64,000 nt of DNA, from assembly GCA_001986395.2 (NCBI GenBank), contig MQVO02000011.1, forward strand, positions 372,001 through 436,000. Direction: 5' to 3'. This document shows, piece after piece, positions 47,300 to 57,961 of the stretch. Both the position numbers and the translations under genes were made by a program. The stretch's first letter is position 1. Each line of letters begins with the position of its first letter. A model generated the notes under the pieces. The model made no database searches. It was not told where the DNA came from and saw only the letters and a list, made by a program, of their open reading frames with translations. The stretch comes from Irpex lacteus (taxonomy: Eukaryota; Basidiomycota; Agaricomycetes; Polyporales; Irpicaceae).

Positions 47300-48570
47300 A
47301 TGGCCTCCGAAGATATGTCGTCTCCTGCGTTACTCGCCAGCGGTAGTGAGCCTCGTTTGAGGCCGGGGAACAACCTGATTCCGGCCTTGCTGGAGAAGCT
47401 TGAGGTCCCGGAACTGAGAGCTTTGCTGGAGATACGCAAGCAGGTGCGATCATGATGTTCCAAGTCGACGCAGAGTACAGTTCTAAAAAGACATTTTATG
47501 GGTCGATCATACTAAAAGGGATGGGAAGACAAGAATGTTGACAACACCTTCTCAGCGCGACGCGTTATGAAAGTAAACCCCGCCACAAAAGCGCAGAGGG
47601 TAATGGTGCCCATGACGAAGAACATTATGCGAGAGATTAACGGCCATGCGTCGTTTTTGCCCAGCTCGGGGAGCTATAGGTTCTTAGATCTGGGGTCAGT
47701 GAAGCTTTTGTAGCGACGAATAATATAGCTGTATGGACTGACCTGTGATATCGATGGTGAACCAGATGTTGTCCGGGCGGGTTCGCATCCTACATCCTAT
47801 CGTTCAATCCTGAGGTCAGGGGAATGGGAATATCGCTACCCGTCAGGCAGGGAGGGCATCAGTATTCCCTCGAGCGCCATCTTCGTTCGCGTATGGAGTT
47901 CAAATGGGCAGACGTGACCTACTACAAGCTGCACCCTTCCGCTCACGAGCTTCGTGGTACGAAGCTAGTGCCGTTGCCGAAGGGGTGCGAGGAGTTCGAT
48001 CTGGTCATCCTCGATGGACACTACCTGCGATTTCTGTACCTCACGCCGATGTTGGAACAGCCTGAAGCGTGGGACAACCATCGGTTGTACATATCCCAGG
48101 TCATCATTGCGTTAAGGACTGTGAAGCTGGGCGGGACCATCGTTATGAAGCTGAGCCATCCCGAGTGGACCAGCACTGCCCAGAGTCTTTACCTCCTTGA
48201 CGTGCTCTCAGCCGATTTGAAGACGTTGAAACCGAGCAAAGCCCACGCGAAGCATGGGACTTTCTACGCTATAGCTAAAGGCGTCGGGCTTGGCGTGAAG
48301 GGTTCGTCAAAAGAAGAGTACCTTCGCCGGTATGAGGAGCATTGGTATGATATCTCGTTCGGTGGAGAAGACGGCAAGGGGAGAGAGTCCACATGGAGTG
48401 ACATAGACTTTGTGGTGTCCTTTGAAGAGCTGGTAGACGGTTATTTGGAGAGAGTAGCAGAACTAGGGAGGAGGCCGTGGGTTTTACAGACAAAGGCTCT
48501 GAAGAATATGACAGAGAATAATCGTCGTGAGTCGTCGAAATTATTGACCACTTACTTGTCCGATGTCTAG
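47300..48570 (+). CDS. FtsJ/RrmJ-like methyltransferase domain protein, copy 3
   Basis: Three exons (47300-47443, 47519-47694, 47766-48570) give 374 residues. The second exon equals that of copies 1 and 2 (176 nt). Its acceptor reads AAAAG rather than CAG, which may weaken splicing. Motifs are RFLDLGCCPGGFASYILSFN, DLVILDGHYLRFLY, QVIIALRTVKLGGTIVMKLS and GTFYAIAKGVGLG, all intact. The C-terminal splice seen in copies 1 and 2 is possible here too: donor GTGAGT at 48527, acceptor TAG at 48570, intron only 44 nt. If used, translation would continue to about 48703 with a different tail. If not, it stops in the acceptor itself (TAG 48568-48570). I chose the unspliced end. Confidence 0.8.
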
Positions 48571-49094
48571 ATCACCGAGCTGACGAGTCATGGCTCTGCA
48601 GAAAGAGATCTTTGAACAGCATCACCTTCGATATGATGCAGCCCAAAGACCTGATTCCGCGGAATAATCAGAACTCGTCACGTTTGCTGCCAGTGTCTTG
48701 AGCTTGGGGCTCGCGATGTTTTGCTTTCACTGGACGCGTAGCTTGCAGATTTCATGTCATGATAAAAATTAAATTGCTGGATACTCAGCTCTATGACTTA
48801 GTTATATGATTTCTCTTGAACTTGACCAAACGAACGTTGTACTTGAAAGCTTGCAAAAAGTCAGGGCTCACTTAAGTACATACTCACTTTGCCACGGCAG
48901 TGTGACTCGGACATGGAAACTCGGCCGGCGCCGCCGGACATTCGGCATGATCGCACGTGATGCGTGACCGAATGTGGGGACAGGCGCCCTGCGCGACCCC
49001 GCAATTGACGCGATGTCGACCATGCGCTCATCGTCGTCCCCATCCCCAACGTAACAAAACCCGTCTTCAAGCTTCAAACGGCAGTACCGCGGAC
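48571..49094. other. Intergenic; leader of the next gene
   Basis: Contains the 3' flank of FtsJ-like copy 3. An ATG near 49012 (MSTMRSSSSPSPT) could be a first exon of the next gene if a very short 34-nt intron (GTAACA...GGCAG) is spliced. Confidence 0.4.
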
Positions 49095-50824
49095 ATGGGC
49101 CACGCCGACGCCGGACCCTCGCGCCCTTCGCAGCACTCAGAGCCCACAAAATCTGAGTGGTCGGACTCAAACGCGGATTCAGACTTCGAGCGTGAGCCTG
49201 GGTATCGTGCGGACGAGGATGAGGAGGACGTACACAGCGACGTCGACTCTGGGGTGTATGAAGACGCAGACGATGGAATGCAGACTCCAAGCTCGAAAGT
49301 CAAAGGCAAGAGGCGGGCGTACGCTGCAAAAGGGACCACCTCCAATTCTCCTATTTCTCCCACACAATCGTTCTCGAGGAGTAGCCCTCAACCCCAAAGC
49401 CAGTCATCTCGGTCATGGACGGACTTGAACATGTCGATCGTAGTCGCTCTTATATCTCCTATAGGCAACTGGCTCACTGGGAGTGACCATGTCAAGCATC
49501 TGTGCTTGCTATTGCTGCTCATATATTACTTACACCAATTAATTGAAGGTGCGCCTAGAGCCATGTCTATACTATTCGCACCTACAACTGCTTATTAAAC
49601 TATCAAATGTCTCTAGTCCCTTGGCAGCTATACCACAAGTCACGTACACGTCCCTCAGCTGTCCAGCAACTCCGTAATGGCGTGGACGAAGTAAAAGACG
49701 CTGCCCACCACGCTGCCTCACTCGCCATCTCAGAACTCCGTCGTCTCGAGCTGTTCTATCTCTTACTATCCGTAATTGCACCCTTTCTAGGTGCTCAACT
49801 AATCCGACACATCTTCACCACCATGGAAGTTGACAGTCTCTCGTGGTTTAGCCAGACCCTCTTCGTCTTAGCAACAGGCGTCCGTCCGTGGTCGCATCTC
49901 ATCGAACGTTTATCACAGCGTGCTAGTCACCTTCAAGAAGCCGTACACACGCTATCCAACGCGGATAAACAACACACAGTTGACCAAGCGCTCACTACCA
50001 TTCTCTCTCGTCTAGACGCGTTGGAAGAGATCGTCCGAGAAGTGCACGAACGATCTGAAGAGATGGAGACCACGAAGGAGATGTACGAAGATCTCACAGA
50101 AGCCGTCGGAGACCTCGATCGTCTCGTGCATCGACATGAGAGGAAGATGGAGCTTGCGCGCGTTGCGCACAACAATCGTCTCGCCGTGCTGGAAACTGGG
50201 TTGCAGCGCGTCGCAGAACGTAGCAGGCATAGTAATCGCACTGTGCACCATCGCCATGCACTTCACAGAGATTCAGAAGCTGAATATCACCCTTCGCTTC
50301 TTACGCGCGTACAGGACCTCCTTCGCCGGCTGAGCGAACTCGTCCTCTCATACCTGCCTTCTTACCTCTTGAAACAACGTCCACGTCCAAGCTCATCGCA
50401 TTCACCCTCACACAGTCCTCTGAATTCCCCTTCTGCACCTTCTCCTCAGCTCTCACCCACCTCTGCCTCTACAACAATACCTTCACCATCCTCAGGCATG
50501 GCGATGCCATACTTCAACGGCACACCACTAGAAACCATCCCCGAAGACTCCGACTCCTCAGAGGAGACGTACGTCGCGGAGACGTCTCCTCTCTCTCCGG
50601 GGCCTCTGTCGCCTTCTTCTTCCACCATCAAGCTCAAGTCTCTCGGTAGCCAGAGCCACAGCCGGAGTAGGAGCAGGAGTACGTCTCGCAAGCCTACAGA
50701 ACACTCTGCGTCGTATGGTTATAGTGTGCAGGCGATGGAACTGGCTGCGTCAGTGGCGGGGTGGCCGTACCGCGTCGCTGCTGGCCTACTTACTAGCGTG
50801 CTGCCTGGCTCTGTAACGCGTTGA
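49095..50824 (+). CDS. Multi-pass membrane protein with coiled coil, function unknown
   Basis: Two exons (49095-49548, 49617-50824) with a 68-nt intron give 553 residues. The N-terminus is acidic and Ser-rich. Hydrophobic segments follow at about 110-150 (SIVVALISPIGNWL; CLLLLLIYYLHQLI), 195-215 (FYLLLSVIAPFLGAQLI) and 228-242, then a long charged helical region (ALEEIVREVHERSEEMETTK) likely to form a coiled coil, and a Ser/Pro-rich tail ending in a short hydrophobic patch (GWPYRVAAGLLTSVLPG). There is no signal peptide. I do not recognise the family. Similar architecture is common in organelle-shaping or ER-associated fungal proteins, but that is only a guess. The start could lie further upstream (see 48571-49094). 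Confidence 0.75.
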
Positions 50825-51235
50825 TCGAGTTAGGTGGATGTATACGTGCCTTCGTTTCGCCTTCTGTATGCAAGCTTTCTATGCTGTTTTGAAGTGTTGT
50901 ATTCTTTGATTTTGTAGCCTCGTACGTGTTACTCTTGCTGTCGCTGTAGTTGTAGTTTTTTGATTGCTCCTTCCTTCCTTGCTGTCAGCCCTACCACTCT
51001 CGTTCACTCATATTCATATTTATCTCTATAGTACTGTAGCCTCCTAGTTCTCTCACTTTCTCTACCCCTCTTTGCCTTTCATTTCGTCTGTACTGGTAAA
51101 GCTACCTGTTGCATTGTAGTAGTAAACTCAGGTGAGTTGTCGAGGCTCAGATGTGCCACGCATGCTGATTGGTGTGACTTTCGCGTGTTCATTTTAGGAA
51201 AGATATCGATAATTGTCGTGTCTGTCATTCAGAAA
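50755..51235 (+). repeat. Source copy of duplicated gene end and 3' flank
   Basis: The last C-terminal codons of the membrane protein gene and its 3' flank resemble 51545-52020. Matching landmarks are GGCCGTACCGCGTCGCTGCTGG against GGCTGTACTGTGCGCTGCTGG, and GAGTTAGGTGGATGTATACGTG against GAGTTGAGTGGATGTATTCGTG. Both end in the shared 125-bp element (51117 and 51886). Confidence 0.6.
51117..51235 (+). repeat. 125-bp degenerate element, copy 1
   Basis: Begins AGTAGTAAACTCAGGTGAGT, then TCGAGGCTC, GCTGATTGGTGTGACTTT, TTTAGGAAAGAT and a GTCTGTCATT end. Shared with copies at 51277 and 51886. Confidence 0.6.
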
Positions 51236-51276
51236 CTTCCCCAGCCTTGAAGCTTGATCAATTGCCCTCCTCACGA

Positions 51277-51412
51277 TAGTAAACTCAGGTGAGTAGTTGA
51301 GGCTCTCCCAGATCATCATGTATGTTGATTAATGCCATGTTTTCCCAGTATAGGAAAGGCGATCTTTTGAAAGCGTTACATGATCGTTGCATCTGTTATG
51401 ATAAAGTCAGGA
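51277..51412 (+). repeat. 125-bp degenerate element, copy 2
   Basis: GATAGTAAACTCAGGTGAGT, then TTGAGGCTC, a TATAGGAAAGGCGATC segment, GCGTTACATGATCGTTGCAT and TGATAAAGT. Same order of blocks as copies 1 and 3. Confidence 0.6.
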
Positions 51413-51544
51413 ATTTACCCACTGGTGCCATCTTCTACTATCAAAATCAAGCAATAGGAGTAGCAGCTGGAGCAGAGGCAGAAGCACATCCTCCAGGACT
51501 TTGAACTCGAAGAACTACTTGGCCTAGTTGAACCTAGTGTGTCG

Positions 51545-52020
51545 GGTGCAGGTTGGCTGTACTGTGCGCTGCTGGCATCGTCGCCTATGTTTATTAGCTC
51601 TTTGCTGAGTTGAGTGGATGTATTCGTGTGCGCGCCTTTAGCGTGTCCATCTCTCGTCTTCTGCCTTCCGTATGTTTTTCTTTCTTTCTTCTGGATGTGT
51701 CTGATTATCTAACGTATTCTGCAGCCCCGGACCCGGACGTTCCATCTGTGTCCGTCACTTGTGCATCGTTGTCGTTATAGTTTCTGCCACGTCATGGAGC
51801 TCGGTCTGCTGTCTTTTTTCTTACCATCAATATCAACCCTGCCATCCTTCGTGTCTTCTTCTTTCTACTTTGAAGACCGCATCATTGTAGTACATGCGCA
51901 CTTAGGTAAGGGTCGAGACTCACGGAGCGTCACGCAGGCTGATTGGTGTAAACTTTGCCCTTTATAGGAACGACGATCGTTTAAAGGCGTAACATGATCG
52001 TTGCGTCTGTCATTATAAAG
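51545..52020 (+). repeat. Degenerate copy of the upstream gene's 3' end
   Basis: Partial, diverged duplicate of 50755-51235. The coding remnant is no longer open. It includes element copy 3. Confidence 0.6.
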
Positions 52021-52022
52021 TG
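51886..52022 (+). repeat. 125-bp degenerate element, copy 3
   Basis: TTGTAGTACATGCGCACTTA, GGTAAGGGTCGAGACTC, GGCTGATTGGTGTAAACTTT, TATAGGAACGACGATCG, GGCGTAACATGATCGTTGCG and CATTATAAAGT. The AACATGATCGTTGC..CTGT block is the part best shared with copy 2. Confidence 0.6.
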
Positions 52023-52872
52023 ATTGGTATGCTTGATCGTCTGCTTAAGTGGACACAATCAACTTTGCTGTGTCATCTTGACTCCGGTCTGGGTTGCTGC
52101 TACCAGTGCTAGGTCGAGGCAGGCACTGAGTACTGAGGAAGCATAGAGCATCCTTACGGGCTGTGGGATGCTTGAGTGTCAATAGTACGACGTTAAACTT
52201 GTACTCTCTGCCGAAATAAGTACATTTGAGACGGATACTGCGTCAGTAGTCGCACTGAGTGGTGAGTCCATAGATTCGAATCTTTATCAGAATCTAGTCT
52301 CATGATCATCTCATATCTCAATCCTAGTGTTTCGCTGCTCAGAAGCTCACGAAAGTCATAACTACGGCCGTGAACGCACGCACGGAGAAGACTTACGACT
52401 GAAAGCAACGACTATCAAGAGCGACGACATCCTATTGACAAGGATGGCGGAAGGCAGTGTATCAACTTTGACGGCACACACGAACTCATGCATCTCATTG
52501 GTTGTCCGTTATGAAAAGCTGGCAACTACCGCTGATCTGCTGAGGTAAGTAACCGTCAACAACACGTGCACAGCTCATATCCTCGTGTCCATCCCGGTGC
52601 CAGGGGCATGTCTATCTCGTTCAGGATGTACAATGCATCTGATATGACCATGCCGTGTTGGTCTCTAAGTGCATCTGGGTTACCTGACCCTATGCTACGG
52701 CGTATCACATAGCCTTCCAAGACAGGTTGATATCTTTCGTGTTTGACCATCGCCTGGTCTGCGATGGCCGTTTTGCTCTGCCCCATACACTGGTACGTCA
52801 AATTTGCTCCACTTTATAAAGCTTGTATCTCATCGGTCACAAGATTGTACTCGTCGCTTGCCCCGGTGGCTC

Positions 52873-52880
52873 TATTTATA
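52873..52880 (+). promoter_or_regulatory. TATA-like box of the single-pass membrane protein gene
   Basis: TATTTATA, about 30 bases before a likely transcription start and 117 before the ATG at 52990. A GTAAGC donor at 52912 and a CAG-type acceptor at 52963 suggest a 5' UTR intron in between. Confidence 0.4.
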
Positions 52881-52989
52881 CCTCAGGACATAAGCTGGAT
52901 TAACTCCAAAGTAAGCCGAGAACGCTCTACTGTGCAATGCACATAGCCCACCTTTGCCTTACAGCATTTCAAGGAGAGTCGTTACAACA

Positions 52990-54173
52990 ATGACAGGAAA
53001 AGATACCGCACCGAAACACGGCCATGGAGTGACATCGAAGCCCCACGAAGCCACCGTCACTGTGATTAAAGTGAAGACTGTCACGAACTGTATAGCGACA
53101 CAAACACCAGCACAAAATCGACTCGATGTCGAGCCTAATACATCACCCACGTTCGTACCAGTTACAACCACGGTAACCGTGGCGGTTGACAGCACCACGG
53201 TGACTGAAACAGACACTATATTTCGAACGGAGGCGGATCCCATTTTTGAAACCCGCACCACAGTCGAAACATTCACGCTGACACAGATATCGCCTACGCT
53301 GCCCACATCGGGTTTATGGGGACTGCCATCCCCTTCACGTAGCCCTGTGTTCGCATCTGGGAGTGCAGCCCCATCCATGGCTCCTGCTATGTCATCGTGG
53401 CAACAACAGAGCTCGAGGCACAGCTCGTCAAGAGCGACTGTCATCGGACTTTCTGTCCTCTCAGCCCTTACGAGCATTGGACTTCTACTTGCCCTTTTAA
53501 TCATCTTCATCCTCCGACGGCGTTTATCTCGTGCAACTCACCAAGCGGAAAGTCGTTCAAATCAAATGCTGGACCCCTTCGACGGTCAGTCACCATGAAT
53601 ATTGATTACTGCTCGTAGTGTGTACTAACGGACTGATCTTCACTAGATTCTCATGGTGTAGAGAAGGTTTCTACCGTAGTCATCCAATCACGAGACAGCA
53701 TAAGTTCTCGTATCAGCGATGCCTCAAATATGGCCGTCTTGCCCTCGATACCTTCGCGAGTGAAATCGATGATATCCCCACCACGCGCTTCAGGATACCC
53801 AATACCCCCACCTCCTACCACACCCATACCCCCTATCCCAACTGATCGTTCTGAACCTGTGTCCGGCACGAATACCCGTTCCAGGATGTTCTCCAAGACG
53901 TCTCCCTCGTCTGGCCAGTCCCTTGCCTTTTACTTTTCTCGATTTAGACGGCAGTCACGACCGACCATTACCCAACCACAGGACCGGGTCTCTGTGGCAT
54001 CAACAGAACAACGCAGGCATAGCGTTGATCTCGAAAGCGAAGGCTATTCCAGTAGCATGATGGCTACGGTGGATAGCGTGAACTCTTCGCGCCACTCCCA
54101 CAGCGACATGTCACTGTCGCAAGCCCCACTTTCTCCCACTTCCACCGACGTAATTTATTCAGATCGGGTCTGA
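52990..54173 (+). CDS. Single-pass membrane protein with Thr-rich ectodomain
   Basis: Two exons (52990-53584, 53647-54173) with a 62-nt intron encode 373 residues. The first 145 residues are Thr/Val/Ser-rich (TTTVTVAVDSTTVTETDT and similar) and likely O-glycosylated. A helix at about 150-175 (VIGLSVLSALTSIGLLLALL) is followed by a basic stop-transfer (RRRLSRATHQ), then a Ser/Pro-rich cytoplasmic tail with a Pro run (PIPPPPTTPIPPIP). No N-terminal signal peptide is visible, so membrane insertion would rely on the internal helix. The layout resembles fungal Mid2/Wsc-like or other mushroom surface proteins, but no Cys-rich sensor domain is present and no function is assigned. Confidence 0.75.
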
Positions 54174-54630
54174 GCTGGTCTTAAATATGTTCTTCTGTAT
54201 TAAATATTCGCTGCTCACTTTCGTTTGCGGGCCTGAGAAGCATTCACACCTTGTACGACTTAATTTCATCCACTGGACAACTTGTATCATTCACGACCTT
54301 GTATCCATATTGTAGTTGTAAGATAGAGATAGGAACAAATGACATATCAGATATATCTGCATGCATATGAGGATGGATCTAGGATACAGTGGGGACCAGA
54401 ACAGGTCAACTATGGCTACAGAGTAAGAGTAGTGGGTAACAGTTCTGTCGGAACATTCGTGAATATATACATCGCACCTCCTCAAGATAAAGCCGGATGA
54501 ACGCGAGTATCAGAAAACGTATACGTGGCTCCCGTGAAAGCGAACAGCGAAGTTGAAAAGAACGGCGCGGGGCTGTGATAAATGAATCAGGAACAAAATG
54601 ATTATGACGAGGATCAATGAGCAGAAGAGA
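54174..54630. other. Convergent spacer
   Basis: This lies between the stop of the single-pass membrane protein (+) and the stop of STE3 receptor A (-). A/T-richer sequence consistent with two 3' UTRs. No gene is seen. Confidence 0.5.
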
Positions 54631-56515
54631 TTAAACGGTTTGAGTCTCATGGACAACGGTCATGTATACCGCATCCCCGTAGCTCTCTTTCCTGCGAGAA
54701 CCAACGCCACGTTTTATGCTCAAGCTGAGATTGCGGGAGCTTAGCGATTCCTTACTAGAAACGCGTCGGGGGCCGCGTGGAATGGGGGAATATCTTTCAG
54801 CAGCGTCAGCCGTTGATATACCAGCATGTTGGAAGGGGGCAGGGCCGACCGGAGATCGAACACCATGCAGGAAAATGTCGGGATCAGGAGCATAACTGCT
54901 GGGATCGGTGATGGACGCAATACTGCCTGTAAAAGATGACAGACTGGGTGGGCGTACATGGCGATGGGCAGATGTTGGGGCTGAAGTGGAAGCATATTCG
55001 ACTAAGCCTCCCGCAGTAGGAGACCTTTGCTGAGGAGAGATTGGGGACACAGGAATAGTGGAAGGAGGCAGTGGCCACGGAGACGATAAGATAGAATGTG
55101 CAGGAGAGACAGATGGCAGACTTGTTATTGCCGGGGGAGGAGTGGCTAGCAGTGTTGACCACCTGGGAGCGACCTGCGAGATGGGACCAGACGTTGGGGA
55201 GGACGACTGAGAATGAAGATGAACGGTATGCCGGCCGGTAGGTGATTTCAAGTATTCCAGAGTTGATGCCTTGAAAGTAGCATCACACTCAGACTCCGAG
55301 TCCGTGGGCGAGGTTGGCACCGGTGTAACGTCGCACACGAGTGGAGACAGCTTCGGCTTCGACCTGACAGACTCCCTTAGAGTGTCATCCCATGCAACAC
55401 TTGAGAGGTGTACTGGTAGCGGAGCTGTCGGCGGCGCCAGGGTGAGTCGTTTCGAAATATCGTCGGAGGACTGGATGGATGTGTCTTTGTCTTCAGAGTG
55501 ACGTAACACCGAAGAATGGAACCATTTCCTGGCGGAACGGAAGCCAGCAACAGCGCCGTCTTCCGTGCACAGCAGAAGACCCAGAGCAGCGATAAAACTG
55601 AAAACCAGCGTGGATGTGGGCATCAACCACCAGAATGTCTCGATTCTTGCAATCTGAAGGCTTTCCGATGAAACAACGAGGACATGAGAGAAGTCCGAGT
55701 GTACCTGGACCACTGATGTCCACCGCGGTATACCGTGCGCAGAAGAGACTGCAGCGTATATGTCGAATATTGAGGCGACGAGAATGAATAAGGACGTGAA
55801 CACTGCTGTGACCAGTGGGCGGAGGAACGAGACCGTGATGAGTCGTGAGGAAAGGTCAGAGCGGTCAGACGCGAAACCGTTGCGACGCATGTGCCGCCAC
55901 AATGCTAGTCCCGCGTACGCAATACAAATGACGCAGAGGAGAAGAGGCGGTAGCCAGACCAAGATTAAGGCGGGGGAGGAAGTATGAATAGATGCAACGC
56001 AACCGAAGTCGTCAGTTAGAACGAAACGATGATCCTGGACGATAGTATCTGCAAAGCCCATTAGACGGGTGCAATATGAGAATTTGTAGACGTACGCAGC
56101 GCCATGTATATGATCGGTAAAAGCAGGCTCGACATGAGTTCGATAAGAACTCTATGTTGTCTTAGACGCGTGTTGCGGGTGGACGAGAGATAGTGCAGGT
56201 GGACGCATATGCAACTACATGCAGCTGGCAAGGCAATTCGAGAGCCGAGGAGAAGCTTGGAACCTGCGAATATCATGAGAAAACACCCATGGAGGGGAAA
56301 TCAGTAATTAGCTCACTTATATCGCACCAGACTTCGTAGTGAACAGTGTCGTTCGCGAACCAGATAATACTGTTCACTCCTTGGATCAAGTTCCCAGCCA
56401 TCAACCACGCGATCAATGATATAAGTGCGACGTTGCGTGATTTGGCATGTAGAAAGGCCAATCCACCGAGCAATACTGTGCAAAGAAAAGATAGGATGGG
56501 CAACTCTGGTCGCAT
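54631..56515 (-). CDS. STE3-type pheromone receptor, receptor A
   Basis: Three exons (56515-56317, 56263-56096, 56048-54631) encode 594 residues. The N-terminal half has the STE3 pattern: a first helix (LPILSFLCTVLLGGLAFL), NLIQGVNSIIW, then VWCDIS split by the intron, a second basic loop, then MALHTIVQDHRFVLTDDFGC and further helices (LVWLPPLLLCVICIAYAGL; LVTAVFTSLFILVASIF; FWWLMPTSTLVFSFIAALGLLL). The tail of about 300 residues is Ser/Pro-rich and probably cytosolic and phosphorylated. STE3 receptors are seven-helix G-protein-coupled receptors that bind farnesylated peptide pheromones. No pheromone gene lies directly beside this one, so it could be a non-mating-specific receptor-like copy. 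Confidence 0.9.
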
Positions 56516-57961
56516 GGTCAGCCGTCAGGTCGATCCAGCGAGAGAACGGCCAGCGAGGTATGGATACAGCGAGGGGGTATACGAAGAGGATATGGTGAGC
56601 AAAGAACCCATCACTGACAATTATCAAAGAAATGCGAGCAACCCCGGGGTCGAGGATGAGTTTCAAAAGTACAAAAGGTTGCCAACTTGAAAACAATGCG
56701 TACTCACTAGAACATGTTCAAGAACGGAGAGCGCGTCATGCACCAACGCTCGAGCCCTCATACGGCAGGGGAGATAACAAATGGAAGACCAAACGAGGGA
56801 TGCCTCGAGTTCGACCCAAAAGGGTAAGGCCTATGTTCCATCCAAATTAGGTACACTGTTGTTGTTTCGACGAGAGGCTCACCTTTGCTCAACACTCCAA
56901 AGAGCGTATATATCCTCGGAGAACAGCTGGTAGTGCCTCCATTGTTGTGCACAACGCTTGATAAGAGAGCGATGCGACATGAGGCATCGCGAGCTCGGCC
57001 GCAATAACACCTCTCGGAACTTTGCTATGTATACGGGAAGTCACCGCAACCTGGAGGACCGACAGCCTTACGCACTACGATAAAGCTCGCGGGCCGAAGC
57101 CTCTATGGCCTGGATACGTTGCCCATGCAACACTTAGCCATTCGGCTGGTGAGCCTGATCAACCTAGTACAAAACGGAGTTCCAACATCATGATGTATGG
57201 CTTGAAAATGCGTCTACTATAGTACGATGTTAGTACACACTTGATGATATGACTCAAAAGCATACATTATTGCCTGAAACAAGCTGGGCCAGGTATACGA
57301 CCATAGTGGACTAGGAACAAAACCTTGTCGGTAAGCCTGGGAGGGCGAAAGCAAGCGCATCAAACCCGCCATCAGTTCTCTATGCCGATCATCTCCGAGA
57401 GCATGGTGGCGTTAGACGCCTACGTCTTCGTTCTGACAACCATTGCCCGTTGAAGTAGCCAAGCTGATAATTCATCATCGCGAACTGTCAACCGAGTGAC
57501 CGTCTGGGGAACTCAATTTTACCCTGCACAACAGAGGCTTACGTCTGTTTCTCGCCATCTGCGCTCGCTCAGGGCGTGCCATCGACGCTGACGATGTCTA
57601 GACACAGAATGTGTAAGTGGTAGTAGAATTCTGGTCCTTCTTGAGCTAAGAGCTTCGCATTCCTATACATCTTTGCTGATGGTTCAATCAGACACTGAAC
57701 CAACTTGTTAACTAACTCACAATAGTCTTTTGTACAGGCTTTGATGCGACGATGCGAAAGACAATAGGACCTTCGCTTACATAAGCGAGACTAATTGTCT
57801 TTGACTGTTCTCCAGCTCAAGATGCAGAGGCTCAAAGGCAGACATGGGTGCGCAAATGCTCGCCACTCCCCTCTTTCACTCAAACACCCACCCTTTTCGC
57901 TTCCTGCACGAGCCTACCATACGCCGTTGAGCCCAGAATCACGGTTCGACAAGTAGTGACA
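56516..57961. other. Intergenic, no supported gene
   Basis: The promoter of STE3 receptor A lies at the left end. I searched for short CaaX-ending frames, the mark of pheromone precursors, and found none here on either strand by eye. Frames at 56346-56850 and 57022-57222 show no motif. Confidence 0.45.

Larger units (their letters stand above)
50825..52989. other. Repeat-bearing intergenic region
   Basis: Besides the duplicated gene end and the 125-bp elements, I see no gene. A TATA-like TATTTATA at 52873 and a probable 5' UTR intron (52912-52963) belong to the next gene. Confidence 0.5.

Noticed and set aside
51322..51504. 60-codon + strand frame
   Set aside because: It lies inside the 125-bp repeat region and has no coding features.
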